Source: Daejeonella sp. H1SJ63
GTDB taxonomy: Bacteria; Bacteroidota; Bacteroidia; Sphingobacteriales; Sphingobacteriaceae
Length of the DNA: 64,000 nucleotides
Assembly (NCBI RefSeq): GCF_029360775.1
Contig: NZ_JARKMZ010000007.1
Coordinates: 1 to 64,000 of the forward strand
Reading direction: 5' to 3'
The notes under the pieces were generated by a model. That model worked only from the letters and a program-made list of their open reading frames with translations, was not told where the DNA came from and ran no database searches. Positions 45,746 to 54,803 of this stretch are shown here, one piece after another (position 1 is the stretch's first letter; each line of letters starts with the position of its first letter). The position numbers and the translations under genes were made by a program.

Positions 45746-46891
45746 TTAATATTGAATTAAACAGGTAACACCCGGAATAGTATACTGCTGTCCGTTAGGT
45801 TTCAGCTTTCCGGTTTTAGCATCCCTGTCAAAGATTACCACATTATCAGTATTCATATTTCCTACCAGTGCGAACTTACCCTCGCTATCTATCATAAAAT
45901 TTCTGGGATGTTTGCCTCCTGTTGGCTCGTGCCCAACCAAAGTGAGCTTACCATTTTTATCATTTACCTTAAAAATAACAAGACTTTCATGCCCCCTGTT
46001 TGATGCATAGATAAATTTCTGGTCAGGAGAAAAATGGACGTCAGAAGCATGACTTACCTCCTTAAAATCGCCAGGAAGCATATTCAAGCGCTCAATAGTA
46101 GTCAAAGCACCGGTTTTTTTATTCACTTTAAAACCAACAATCGTACTTGACAACTCATCTACAGAATAGGCAAACTTTCCATTCTTATGGATTTTAAAGT
46201 GTCGCGGACCGGAGCCTGGAACTACATCTGCATAAGGAACCTGTGCAGGTTTAAGTCTGCCGGCAGCCAATACCTGGTAGATCACGATCTTATCTGTACC
46301 CAAGTCTGAAACATACAGAAACTTACCATCTGCTGAAGGGATTGAAGAGTGCGGATAAGGCCTGGTCTGACGCTGCTGATCAATACTCTTACCGGTATGT
46401 TTAATATATTCAGAAGCTTTAGCCAAAGTACCATCAGAGTTAATCGGGAAAACAGTAACACTTGCATCGCCATAATTGGAAACATAGGCAAAGCGACCCA
46501 GAGGATCAATGCTGACATGTGCAGGACCCTTACCCCCTACTGATTGTTCATTAAGTTTTTTCAAAAAACCAGTGAATGGATCGATAGAAAATGACATTAG
46601 TGCTCCGTTTCCATCGTCAAGAGTTCCCTTTCCATAAATTGAATAGAGAAACTTCTTATCAGGGCTTAAGGCTAAAAAACCTGGACCATTCCCCTCATTT
46701 ACCGTTTGCAGTTCCCGCAATTTTCCTGCAGAACGATCGAACTCCAGAACATAAATTCCCTTACTTCCCCGTGCAGAAGAAGTACCGGCATAGATAATCT
46801 CTTTTGAATCTGACTGGGCAAAAAGATTTGCTAAACCTGTAAAGAACAGAACAGCTGTAATACAAAACGAAATAAACTTCCTCATAATCAT
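45746..46891 (-). CDS. Exported lactonase, seven-bladed propeller family
   Basis: A 381-residue protein with a signal peptide (ending near LFAQ) and a seven-bladed beta-propeller of the 6-phosphogluconolactonase-like (YbhE/Pgl) family. Repeats read GFLALSPDKKFLYSI, GPAHVSIDPLGRFAYVSNYGDASVTVFPI, GPRHFKIHKNGKFAYSVDELSSTIVGF and HPRNFMIDSEGKFALVGNMNTDNVVIF. Cytosolic relatives open sugar lactones. An exported copy could open lactones formed by the envelope dehydrogenase encoded upstream. It is the last gene of the minus-strand utilisation locus, with a bidirectional terminator just beyond. Confidence 0.85.
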   Translation of the reverse strand: MIMRKFISFCITAVLFFTGLANLFAQSDSKEIIYAGTSSARGSKGIYVLEFDRSAGKLRELQTVNEGNGPGFLALSPDKKFLYSIYGKGTLDDGNGALMSFSIDPFTGFLKKLNEQSVGGKGPAHVSIDPLGRFAYVSNYGDASVTVFPINSDGTLAKASEYIKHTGKSIDQQRQTRPYPHSSIPSADGKFLYVSDLGTDKIVIYQVLAAGRLKPAQVPYADVVPGSGPRHFKIHKNGKFAYSVDELSSTIVGFKVNKKTGALTTIERLNMLPGDFKEVSHASDVHFSPDQKFIYASNRGHESLVIFKVNDKNGKLTLVGHEPTGGKHPRNFMIDSEGKFALVGNMNTDNVVIFDRDAKTGKLKPNGQQYTIPGVTCLIQY

Positions 46892-46934
46892 GTTTTTAGT
46901 AAATGATTCTTAAAAATAAAAAAAGGATTCGTTA

Positions 46935-47378
46935 TTAATTATTAAAAATTTTGAAAGGATTTTTTTGTTGGTCAAAAGGCCTGGAAAGATCGCGGATATA
47001 CTCTACCAGCTGCCAGTGCTGCTCGTCTGACAATTTTGATTTAAACCCCCGCATAATTCCCCGGCCTTCGCGTATTTTCCAGTACAAAGCGCCATCGCTT
47101 TGCTGTTTCACATGGTCATCCTTAAAATCAGGCACTTCCTGATTAGTATGCTCCAGTGGATACCCCTCACCCTGATTACCATGACAGGAAACACAATACA
47201 GATTATATACTTCCTGTGCCTGTGGCAGGGTCAGCGGTTCAACATGGTAAGGGTTGTACAAAGTATCAGTCCATGAAGGAGCTGTCCACGGCTGCTGCAG
47301 TGCTTCGATATTCCCCGTAAAAGAGATAAGGGACATCGCCAGTCCGGCAAGAATAAACACAAATTTGCTTTTTGACAT
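46935..47378 (-). CDS. Periplasmic c-type cytochrome
   Basis: A 147-residue single-heme cytochrome c. After the signal peptide the heme motif is C62-V-S-C65-H66 (in YCVSCHGNQGEG), and M109 in GRGIMRG is the probable axial ligand. The VEYIRDL block near the C-terminus is typical of class I cytochromes. It lies between the lactonase and SelA-like genes, so it probably takes electrons from a dehydrogenase of the same locus and hands them to the respiratory chain. Confidence 0.88.
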   Translation of the reverse strand: MSKSKFVFILAGLAMSLISFTGNIEALQQPWTAPSWTDTLYNPYHVEPLTLPQAQEVYNLYCVSCHGNQGEGYPLEHTNQEVPDFKDDHVKQQSDGALYWKIREGRGIMRGFKSKLSDEQHWQLVEYIRDLSRPFDQQKNPFKIFNN

Positions 47379-47419
47379 TATCTTAAATTTATCCGGACTG
47401 AACCCGGATATACTTACTT

Positions 47420-49021
47420 TTATCCTCTTGAACGCGGAGAGCCTGCCGGACGATACTCATGCCTTTGGGCTGACCACTCAGCATCACCATACTCGCTCAA
47501 ACTCACTTCGCCCTGCATGGTATTACCCTGAACTGTTCCTGTAAATGTATAATTTATCCGCACCCCGTCTTTGGTATAAGAGCTCCTGATCAAAACATCA
47601 TTGCCATGCAGAGTACCGTCAAGATCGCGTGATCCGATGCTGGCAATGTGAGTCCCGATTAATGTTGATCCTTCCTGCTCAAGGATCAGGACCTGATCCA
47701 CTGTACTTGCAGAGAACTTCATTTTAAGATCCCACTGACCGGTCAGATTAGTTCCCGGAGCTCCTGCTGCCCGCTTAATCATTGGCGGTTTAGACAGGAT
47801 CGAGAATAGCTTTTCAGCAATGATCTTTTCTTCACCTGCCTGAAGTGATGAAGTAGCTACGCTGATATTCGGCTGAAGATTCGGAGGGAAAGGTAAAAAG
47901 CTTCCGGCACCGCTTACTGCAATTCTCGGACTTCCATCCCATAAAAGCTTTTCCAAATCCTCGCCGGTGAGCTGAATAACAGAGTTATCCCACTTTACCG
48001 TAACAGATGGAGCCCGGTTTGAACGTGCTTTCGGTTCAACCAGTGTAGTGCTTACACCCGGAATTTTAGAAAGTCGCTGGATAATATGATTTGCCCATGA
48101 AACCCAGGTTTTCCATTCTCCGGCATGATCGCGCTTATGCCATGTTTCTACGGCAGCAAGCATGCCCATGATCTCCTCCCGGCCCACTTTAAATCCACGG
48201 CCAAAACCATGATGCGGACCTGCATTAATACGGGCAGCAATGATCAGATCTTTACGGCCAATCAGCAAACCGGCACACTGTGGTCCGCGAAGGTATTTGC
48301 CTCCACTGTATGCTACAAGGTCAGCTCCCTGACTAATATGAGGATTAGGCAGCTCAAGCCCCTCTGCGGCAGCATCCACAAGGATCGGCACACCTAAAGG
48401 CTTCGCCACTGAAGAAATTTCTCTCAAAGACAAAGGACCATTTTCAGAGCGTGATCCAGCCAGAACAAGGATCATAGCTGTACGCGGACCAATAGCCAGC
48501 TTCAGATCATTAAGGTCAGATACCTCGACCATTCGAACACCCACCGCCTTTGCCGCAGCATCATAAGCTGTACGCGAATAAGCAGGAATAATCACTTCAT
48601 CCTTCATTCCTGTAAGATCCGGAATCATCCATAATTTATCAGGATCACCTCCGGTTACACAACCCGCGGTTCCGGCAGTGATTGCAGCTGAAGCACCCGA
48701 ACTGACATAGCCATATTCAGCTCCGGTCAGCTTGCCCAGTCTTGCCCCTACAGCATCCATCAGCTCATCAATCTGAACATATTCCTTCACCGCTTCATCC
48801 ATCGCCTGCTGAACTTCAGGTAATATCTGGCTTGCTCCTACAACGGTAACTGTACCACGGGCATTAATCAGCGGACGAACACCAATAGCCTCATATATAC
48901 TTTGCCCGGCTTTTTGCTGAGCTAAAGGTGCCGCTGCAAACGCTGATTGCATGGAAGTTCCTGAAACCGCACCTGCAATCGGCAACAGACTCAGGCCTTT
49001 GATTAATTCTCTTCTTTTCAT
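47420..49021 (-). CDS. Exported SelA-like PLP-dependent enzyme
   Basis: A fold-type-I PLP enzyme of the SelA-related group that includes D-glucosaminate-type ammonia lyases. K242 in LVAYSGGKYLRGPQCAGLL is the probable PLP lysine. Substrate- and cofactor-binding blocks appear as YVSSGASAAITAGTAGCVTGG and ILVDAAAEG. The N-terminus KRRELIKGL with a hydrophobic stretch looks like a twin-arginine signal, suitable for a folded cofactor enzyme. The C-terminal 100 residues are an extra beta-rich domain. Its partner, an amidohydrolase, is immediately upstream; related gene pairs occur in many bacteria, but as cytosolic enzymes. The true reaction is unproven. Confidence 0.8.
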   Translation of the reverse strand: MKRRELIKGLSLLPIAGAVSGTSMQSAFAAAPLAQQKAGQSIYEAIGVRPLINARGTVTVVGASQILPEVQQAMDEAVKEYVQIDELMDAVGARLGKLTGAEYGYVSSGASAAITAGTAGCVTGGDPDKLWMIPDLTGMKDEVIIPAYSRTAYDAAAKAVGVRMVEVSDLNDLKLAIGPRTAMILVLAGSRSENGPLSLREISSVAKPLGVPILVDAAAEGLELPNPHISQGADLVAYSGGKYLRGPQCAGLLIGRKDLIIAARINAGPHHGFGRGFKVGREEIMGMLAAVETWHKRDHAGEWKTWVSWANHIIQRLSKIPGVSTTLVEPKARSNRAPSVTVKWDNSVIQLTGEDLEKLLWDGSPRIAVSGAGSFLPFPPNLQPNISVATSSLQAGEEKIIAEKLFSILSKPPMIKRAAGAPGTNLTGQWDLKMKFSASTVDQVLILEQEGSTLIGTHIASIGSRDLDGTLHGNDVLIRSSYTKDGVRINYTFTGTVQGNTMQGEVSLSEYGDAEWSAQRHEYRPAGSPRSRG

Positions 49022-49029
49022 CCGTTTAG

Positions 49030-49080
49030 TTTTCTTGTTTTTAATCCCGCACGTGCGGGATGCAGACTTTAATGATTAAA
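49030..49080. repeat. Dispersed palindromic repeat, copy 2
   Basis: The core at 49044-49061, ATCCCGCACGTGCGGGAT, is a perfect 18-base palindrome. It is set in about 50 bases closely matching 75-126. The repeat fills almost all of the spacer between the amidohydrolase and SelA-like genes. In RNA it would form a strong hairpin that could trim or differentially stabilise the operon transcript. Confidence 0.65.
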
Positions 49081-49083
49081 AAA

Positions 49084-50355
49084 TCAGAGTGCAGGAAGTC
49101 CGCCTGCTACTCTCGGGAGTGGATTAGTTAACCCATTCAGATCATAAAATACCCTTCCGCCTTTGATCGTTACTTCACACTCAAACTTTTTGTTTCCTTC
49201 AAGTTTCTGTCCCATCTGGTCAAAAACTCCAAACTTACCTTTACGGATACGCAAAACTGTAACATCCCCCTCTGAACCTACCGACAAATTACCAAGCTGC
49301 TCTCTGTGAATTACCTGTGCCGGCTTCCATGTCACCGAATTGATGATCGCCGGAACTTCCATTCCAAGGGTCAGGAACTTGTTCATCACATTCAAAATAT
49401 CTTTCATGGCAGAATTCATACTTCCTCCATGATGGTCAGTACTGATCACATCTGGGAAGAATCCTTCCTTTGTTGCAGGAATTGCATGAGCAAATGAAAA
49501 ACTGGCAGCACCATGACCAACATCCCAGATCACACCTCTGTTTCTTGCCTCAAAAACGAAAGGACGAAGTTTCTTTGTTTCCTCATCAGTAATTGCTTCA
49601 CGCTCTTTGCCTCCGCCACCATACGTATGGGTATAAATATCTCCCGGACGGAATTTCTTCATGGTAAGTTCTTCAAGCGATAAACCTCCGCCTCCGAAAT
49701 CCACGATTACCGGAATATTTCCTGCGACCTTACCGGCTTCAATAGCCCGGTCAATCGGAACCCAATCCGGTTTATTGTAATGTGCCACCTTGAAACCAAC
49801 AATTTGCTCCTTGTATTTCAGAGCCATATCTGCTGATAATCGGGCGTCCATATCTTCGTTATTTTGCTCGGTGGCACCGCCGGCCATTCCTTCACCAACA
49901 ATATTCAGAAATGCAAGCACCCTGGTTCTTGCCCTGTCAATGGTCTGATCCTTAAACTTCTCGAAGTTTCTCCAGCCTGCACTCCCGGCATCCACTACTG
50001 TAGTAACCCCTGTGCGGAAAGTAAAGCCATCCGGCTGATTGGCATAATAACTGTTTCTCAAATACTTGTCAGGCTCAGTCCCGGCGAAATTATGAGTATG
50101 CATATCAATGATACCCGGTGTTACATACAAGCCCTTTGCATTCACCACACGCGCTGCAGATTCTGGATCAATATTTTTTGAAACGGCTGCTATCTTACCC
50201 GCCTTATCGATGGCCACATCCATCACTTCGTTGATGCTGTTCTTCGGGTCAATCACATGTCCACCCTTGATAATTATTGCATACATTGGATCTGCCTTCT
50301 GAGCCATAACCTGAATGCTTAAAATGGAAAAAAGTAACAGAAATAATTTTTGCAT
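49084..50355 (-). CDS. Exported amidohydrolase/deacetylase family metallohydrolase
   Basis: A 423-residue member of the amidohydrolase superfamily, closest by motif to the deacetylase group typified by EF_0837/AHA_3915. The signal peptide (FSILSIQVMAQ) shows export. The metal site includes H86-T-H88 in IIDMHTHNF, a lysine in VGFKVAHYN that may be carbamylated, and a later STDHHGG block with the conserved aspartate. It would remove an acyl group from, or hydrolyse, a small amide. Position before the SelA-like lyase suggests deacetylating an amino-sugar acid before deamination; this is inferred. Confidence 0.85.
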   Translation of the reverse strand: MQKLFLLLFSILSIQVMAQKADPMYAIIIKGGHVIDPKNSINEVMDVAIDKAGKIAAVSKNIDPESAARVVNAKGLYVTPGIIDMHTHNFAGTEPDKYLRNSYYANQPDGFTFRTGVTTVVDAGSAGWRNFEKFKDQTIDRARTRVLAFLNIVGEGMAGGATEQNNEDMDARLSADMALKYKEQIVGFKVAHYNKPDWVPIDRAIEAGKVAGNIPVIVDFGGGGLSLEELTMKKFRPGDIYTHTYGGGGKEREAITDEETKKLRPFVFEARNRGVIWDVGHGAASFSFAHAIPATKEGFFPDVISTDHHGGSMNSAMKDILNVMNKFLTLGMEVPAIINSVTWKPAQVIHREQLGNLSVGSEGDVTVLRIRKGKFGVFDQMGQKLEGNKKFECEVTIKGGRVFYDLNGLTNPLPRVAGGLPAL

Positions 50356-50565
50356 TATGAATGTTCTGATTAATTAAATGAGATTTGATCTCTCCTGAAT
50401 AAAAAGCTAAATATTAGGAAAAATACTGAATTTTTGCGGCTGCTTATGTAATTTTTCAATGATTTTGGGGATTCTCAAAACGTTCCTGCATACCTGTGAA
50501 ACAACAAATTAAAAACTCCCTGTTCATATTATAAAATACAAACAAGGAAGCTCATAATCCAATTC

Positions 50566-53500
50566 TTATTCCCTGATATTTGAAAAATAAATCCAGTCTA
50601 TATCGAATAAACCTTTCTTCCCTGCTGTATCTGTAAAAACAAAATAAAGATCGTGTACTCCGGAAGTTTCATTCAGATCAGCCATAAACTCTTTCCATGA
50701 AGCCTGAACACCTGCAGGTCTTGAAGGAATATTCAGCGAACTGATAAGAGGCCCGTCCATCCGGCCAATCCGAACTTCTATTTTCCCTCCGGCCTGTGCC
50801 TGAACCCTGTATTTCAATTGCTTTACATGGCTAAGGTCGATTTTATTAAAACGCATAAAACTGTTATGACCAATACCTGTGGCATACGTAAGAAAAACTG
50901 TTGTGATGGTTCCTAAGCGTACATTGCCCTCATCAAAATCTTCAGCCTGCACAAGAGGGTTTCTCAAAGCAATATAATCGCGACTTTGAATGGGTTCAAT
51001 CCCATTTGCTCCCTGATCAGTATAACTTGCGTTCAGCAGGTAAGTACCTTCTGTTCCCTTTCCTATATGATCTTTTAACACAATTCTATCATTCAAAGCT
51101 TGTTTTTCAGGTTTTTCGGATACCGAAAGGATATAATTAACGATTTCCTCAGCATCAGCTTTAGAAAGCTCAGGATGAGGCGTCATGGCTCGTTCACCCC
51201 AAACTCCGCTGCCACCCTTTATGATTTTATCGCTCAGGCTTGCAACTGCTGCTGCTTTGCCTTTATAGCGCGTTGAAATAGCCTGATATGTGGGCCCTAC
51301 AGATGCCTTATCCAGAGAATGACAGGCTCTGCAATCCAGAGTGGCTGCAAGTTGTTGCCCCTTTAAATATCCCGAACTTCCGGCATCCTGATTTCTGCTC
51401 AAAATTACAGCAAGGTCCTTCCCGCGCGGTATGTAGCCAAAAGAGACTTTTACTTTTTCAGGGTTAATTATTTTTTCTTCCTGATCGTTAACAAGCACCT
51501 GATAGTCGAGCAAGGAATTATCCCAGTAAAAACTACGGTTGGCCGATGTTGCAATCCGGATCTCGGGTGGAGTATTCCCCGCAAAAACCTGTGATGTTAC
51601 AATACCTTTTCCACCTTTATTGTCGCTGACTGTTAGCGTGACTGTATGAACCCCGGATTTGACAAACGTATAACTTATCGTTTCACCTTTCAAATCTTTG
51701 CCATCCAGATTCCAGCTATAACTTAACTGATCATCAGGGTCATGATCTAGAGATTTTTTACCTGAAAAATGTACCGTAAATGGAGCCGCTCCATATTGTT
51801 TATCTATAGCTATCTCTGCTACCGGATTTCTGTTCCCTTCCATGTATTCAATTCGAACAAGCTTCGCATCGATATTTTTAGAGAACCAGTTAGTACCATA
51901 TTCCAGTACATACAAAGCCCCGTCAGGCCCAAACTGCATATCAACCGGAGCCTTAAATTTAAGATGCTCCAGAAAAGGCTCCATCCGAAGGTAATTCCCA
52001 TTTTCGTCGAGGCTTACTGCCATGATCCATCCCCGGATCCATTCATAGATAAATAATTTACCATTGTAATAGTCGTGCAATTTATAAGGAGAGCCGGGAT
52101 ATTGATCGCTGTAATAAACAGGTCCGGCCATTGCGGAAGCCCCTCCATTACCAAGCAGAGGAAAGCGCTTCGATGTCTTTTTACCAAACCAGATCATAGC
52201 CGGCTGTGCAGGAGGTAAAATGCGCTCTCCGGTATTATTCGGCGAGTCGTTTACCGGATTGGAAGGATCCTTCTTTGCCCCCGGCTGCTTTGTTGCAAAA
52301 TCGTACTTCGGGAACGCTTCGTTATTACCTAAAAAATAGGGCCAGCCATAAAAGCCCGGCTTTCTGGCCTGATTGATTTCATCATAACTCATAAACTCTC
52401 CTTCTTGTCCCATTACTTTGGTATCCGGACCAACATCCCCCCAATACAAATAATTACTTTTCTTATCCACACTGAATCGGTAAGGATTTCGGGAGCCCAT
52501 GATATAAATTTCCGGCCGACCTTTGGGATTCCCTTCGGGAAACAAATTACCCTCAGGAATAGCATAAGTTCCATTATCCAAAGGCTTAATGCGCAATATT
52601 TTTCCTCTCAGATCATTGGTATTTGCCGCTGTAGCCTGATCATCAGCCAGGGAATGTCCCGGGCGCTCATCAACCGGAGTATATCCTTCAGTTTCTTCAG
52701 CATTCGTATTATCACCGGTTGAAAGATACAACAGGCCATTCTTATCAAATGTAATATAGCCTGCTGAGTGACAGCAATATTTTCTCTGGGTAGGAATTTC
52801 CATGAGAATTTTCTCCGAACTCATAACCAGACTATCACCACTCAATTCAAATCTCGACAAACGGTTAACAGCTCTTTCACCTGCCACCGAATAATAAAAA
52901 TACATCCAGTGATTTTCTTTGAACCGGGGATCAGCCGCTAATCCTAAAAGGCCATCCTCAATGCCACTGAATACATTAAAATTAGTGATGGTTCGTATTT
53001 GCTTAGTTTCACGATTGTAGATTTTTAAACTTCCTTTACGCTCGGCAAGAACTACGTCATTGTTTGGAAGTATTGCCATCGCCATGGGCTCATCAAAACC
53101 CTGTGCCAGAACTGTCCGGATATATCTGCTGCTGTCAGGTACATTTGAGGTTGTTACATGTGCATAATCAGGAGTCTTATTCTTTGCTATGTTCTCTGCA
53201 AGCGACTTTCTCAGATCATCTGCATTGTAGTTAATTTCTATCCTCCTGACCCAGCCTTTATCCTGTTTCCACTCATCCCCCTGATCATTCCATGCACTCA
53301 ACCAGGGCCATTGCTGAGTCAACACAGTGTCCCGGATCGTGATTATTCCACCTCTCCCTGCTTCCAGATAACGTTTCAGTTCAGGAACAGACCTGTATCC
53401 CAACCTGTTAACGGATGAATATGGCAGAAATATCGCATCCATCCCTGAAAGTGAATCCTGAAGAAAATAATTTTCATTGTTAGTCAAAATAATTTTCCAG

Positions 53501-53649
53501 CCATTGGCTCTGCCTGCAATTTTCAGATTTTCTGCATGCCGGCCGGTAGTATCTTTAGAAAAATAAAGCACCCTGAATGGCTGACGATGCGGAGAACAGG
53601 AAGAAATGATCAGACCAGCTAATAGAAAGAGAATATATTTTTTCATCAA
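50566..53649 (-). CDS. Lipoprotein fusion: ThuA, sugar dehydrogenase, PKD, cytochrome c, CBM-like
   Basis: A 1027-residue surface or periplasmic lipoprotein (lipobox ending at C18). Segments in order are a ThuA-like glutamine-amidotransferase-fold domain (20-190) and a glucose/sorbosone-dehydrogenase-type propeller (about 195-600; VLAQGFDEPMAMAILPNNDVVLAERKG, GSRNPYRFSVDKKSNYLYWGDVGPD). A PKD domain (605-700), a cytochrome c domain (C773-x-x-C776-H777) and a C-terminal CBM6-like beta-sandwich follow. The dehydrogenase could oxidise a sugar with PQQ and pass electrons to its own heme. A terminator precedes the gene at 53725-53753, so it probably has its own promoter. Confidence 0.85.
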   Translation of the reverse strand: MMKKYILFLLAGLIISSCSPHRQPFRVLYFSKDTTGRHAENLKIAGRANGWKIILTNNENYFLQDSLSGMDAIFLPYSSVNRLGYRSVPELKRYLEAGRGGIITIRDTVLTQQWPWLSAWNDQGDEWKQDKGWVRRIEINYNADDLRKSLAENIAKNKTPDYAHVTTSNVPDSSRYIRTVLAQGFDEPMAMAILPNNDVVLAERKGSLKIYNRETKQIRTITNFNVFSGIEDGLLGLAADPRFKENHWMYFYYSVAGERAVNRLSRFELSGDSLVMSSEKILMEIPTQRKYCCHSAGYITFDKNGLLYLSTGDNTNAEETEGYTPVDERPGHSLADDQATAANTNDLRGKILRIKPLDNGTYAIPEGNLFPEGNPKGRPEIYIMGSRNPYRFSVDKKSNYLYWGDVGPDTKVMGQEGEFMSYDEINQARKPGFYGWPYFLGNNEAFPKYDFATKQPGAKKDPSNPVNDSPNNTGERILPPAQPAMIWFGKKTSKRFPLLGNGGASAMAGPVYYSDQYPGSPYKLHDYYNGKLFIYEWIRGWIMAVSLDENGNYLRMEPFLEHLKFKAPVDMQFGPDGALYVLEYGTNWFSKNIDAKLVRIEYMEGNRNPVAEIAIDKQYGAAPFTVHFSGKKSLDHDPDDQLSYSWNLDGKDLKGETISYTFVKSGVHTVTLTVSDNKGGKGIVTSQVFAGNTPPEIRIATSANRSFYWDNSLLDYQVLVNDQEEKIINPEKVKVSFGYIPRGKDLAVILSRNQDAGSSGYLKGQQLAATLDCRACHSLDKASVGPTYQAISTRYKGKAAAVASLSDKIIKGGSGVWGERAMTPHPELSKADAEEIVNYILSVSEKPEKQALNDRIVLKDHIGKGTEGTYLLNASYTDQGANGIEPIQSRDYIALRNPLVQAEDFDEGNVRLGTITTVFLTYATGIGHNSFMRFNKIDLSHVKQLKYRVQAQAGGKIEVRIGRMDGPLISSLNIPSRPAGVQASWKEFMADLNETSGVHDLYFVFTDTAGKKGLFDIDWIYFSNIRE

Positions 53650-53724
53650 ATTGGATTATTACATTGAGTGCAACACGCAAAATTATAAATGGAAATGATA
53701 ATCCTTTAAAAGTAATCAAATAAA

Positions 53725-53753
53725 AAGGCCGTAATCTTTTCAATTACAGCCTT
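53725..53753 (-). terminator. Rho-independent terminator after the DUF1080 gene
   Basis: On the minus strand AAGGCTGTAAT and ATTACGGCCTT form an 11-base stem with one imperfect pair and a seven-base loop, directly followed by TTTTTATTTG. It lies 19 bases downstream of the DUF1080 stop. This is a textbook intrinsic terminator, and it separates the SusC-to-DUF1080 genes from the ThuA fusion gene. Confidence 0.75.
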
Positions 53754-53771
53754 CTGTTGCAAACCTGATTA

Positions 53772-54533
53772 TTATGGCAGTAATGGCGCAATCTGTTCAG
53801 ATGAGGTAACTCCTGGTGCAAGTTCAATAACCCTGAAATTACGGAAATACATTTGTGCACCCTCAGCCTCAAGACACAGGTATCCCTTTTTCTGAGTGGA
53901 TTTACTGATACCATTCACGAATTTTCCGTTAACGGCAAGCTTGATCACACCATCAACACAAACCACATCATAGGTATTCCATTCTCCCCTGCCCTTAGCG
54001 CGGTTTTCTATCGACTTACTTCTTTCCCCTCTTGGATTGTCGGGCGTAGTATTTACTCCCTGAACTCCAAAAAGTTCACCATGAACGTAGGCTATCGGAG
54101 GTTTAACCCCATCTCTCAAATTAAGATTCACCCAATCAAGTTCCAGCATCTGTACTTCAACCCCGTCAGGAAGAGGATTTTTACCCTTAGGATTAGCACC
54201 ACTCCATACAAACACACCAGAATTACCTCCTGGTTCCATATGCTTCCATTCCACATGGAGAATAAAATTCTCATATTGTTTTTCTGAACGCACAACTCCA
54301 ATTGGAAGTCCGGTATTGGAAAGTGTTCCATCTTTCATCACCTTCCAGGTATCTTTTGTCGTGTTGACGTTTATCCATTTTAATTTGCTCTCTTTCTCTT
54401 TTGATTTAGATAACACCGCATCCATACTGGTTGATGTTCCAAATTCAAACATTGTTTCCTGCGAATAAGATATCTTGCTACCAATCAGCAGAATCCCAAG
54501 CAACATTAGTCCTCTTTTTAATGAGCTATTCAT
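53772..54533 (-). CDS. DUF1080 / 3-keto-disaccharide hydrolase-like protein
   Basis: A secreted protein of about 253 residues with a concanavalin-like beta-sandwich, the DUF1080 family recently linked to hydrolysis of 3-keto-glycosides. Blocks seen are [69 protein letters not shown] and [19 protein letters not shown] start at the ATG at 54533 because a clean signal peptide (ending ISYSQ) begins there; the frame extends nine codons further up. It would act after a Gfo/Idh-type oxidoreductase that makes the 3-keto sugar, and such a gene lies upstream. Confidence 0.85.
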   Translation of the reverse strand: MNSSLKRGLMLLGILLIGSKISYSQETMFEFGTSTSMDAVLSKSKEKESKLKWINVNTTKDTWKVMKDGTLSNTGLPIGVVRSEKQYENFILHVEWKHMEPGGNSGVFVWSGANPKGKNPLPDGVEVQMLELDWVNLNLRDGVKPPIAYVHGELFGVQGVNTTPDNPRGERSKSIENRAKGRGEWNTYDVVCVDGVIKLAVNGKFVNGISKSTQKKGYLCLEAEGAQMYFRNFRVIELAPGVTSSEQIAPLLP

Positions 54534-54560
54534 AATTTGTTTTTTCAGTCCTAAAATCAT

Positions 54561-54803
54561 TCTATATTTTTTGTTGTATTTTGTTTCTAGCTGCTAAGAA
54601 TTATATAAAATTTTAGCACTTGCAAAGATGTTAAAGTGTAAGGCTTATAAATCATTCATGAAAGATTTCCCCCTTTTTGCGTCTTAGCGTCTTTGCGAGG
54701 CCTTTTTTAAAAAAATATTACAATTGACGACTTTATAATTTCTACTACCAATATTATTACACAAAACAAATAACCTCTCGCAAAGACGCTAAGACGCAAA
54801 GGT
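54561..54803. other. Repeat-rich spacer downstream of the GxxExxY gene
   Basis: AT-rich non-coding sequence containing a 24-base arm at 54676-54699 that is the exact inverted complement of 54777-54800, separated by 77 bases. Apart from this inverted repeat and the DUF1080 promoter region, nothing else was found. Confidence 0.6.
54676..54800. repeat. Perfect 24-bp inverted repeat
   Basis: Arms TTTGCGTCTTAGCGTCTTTG plus CGAG (54676-54699) and its exact complement (54777-54800) flank a 77-base AT-rich centre. The right arm doubles as the left boundary of the GxxExxY unit. Perfect 24-bp complementarity is far beyond chance and implies a mobile or REP-like origin. Confidence 0.8.
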
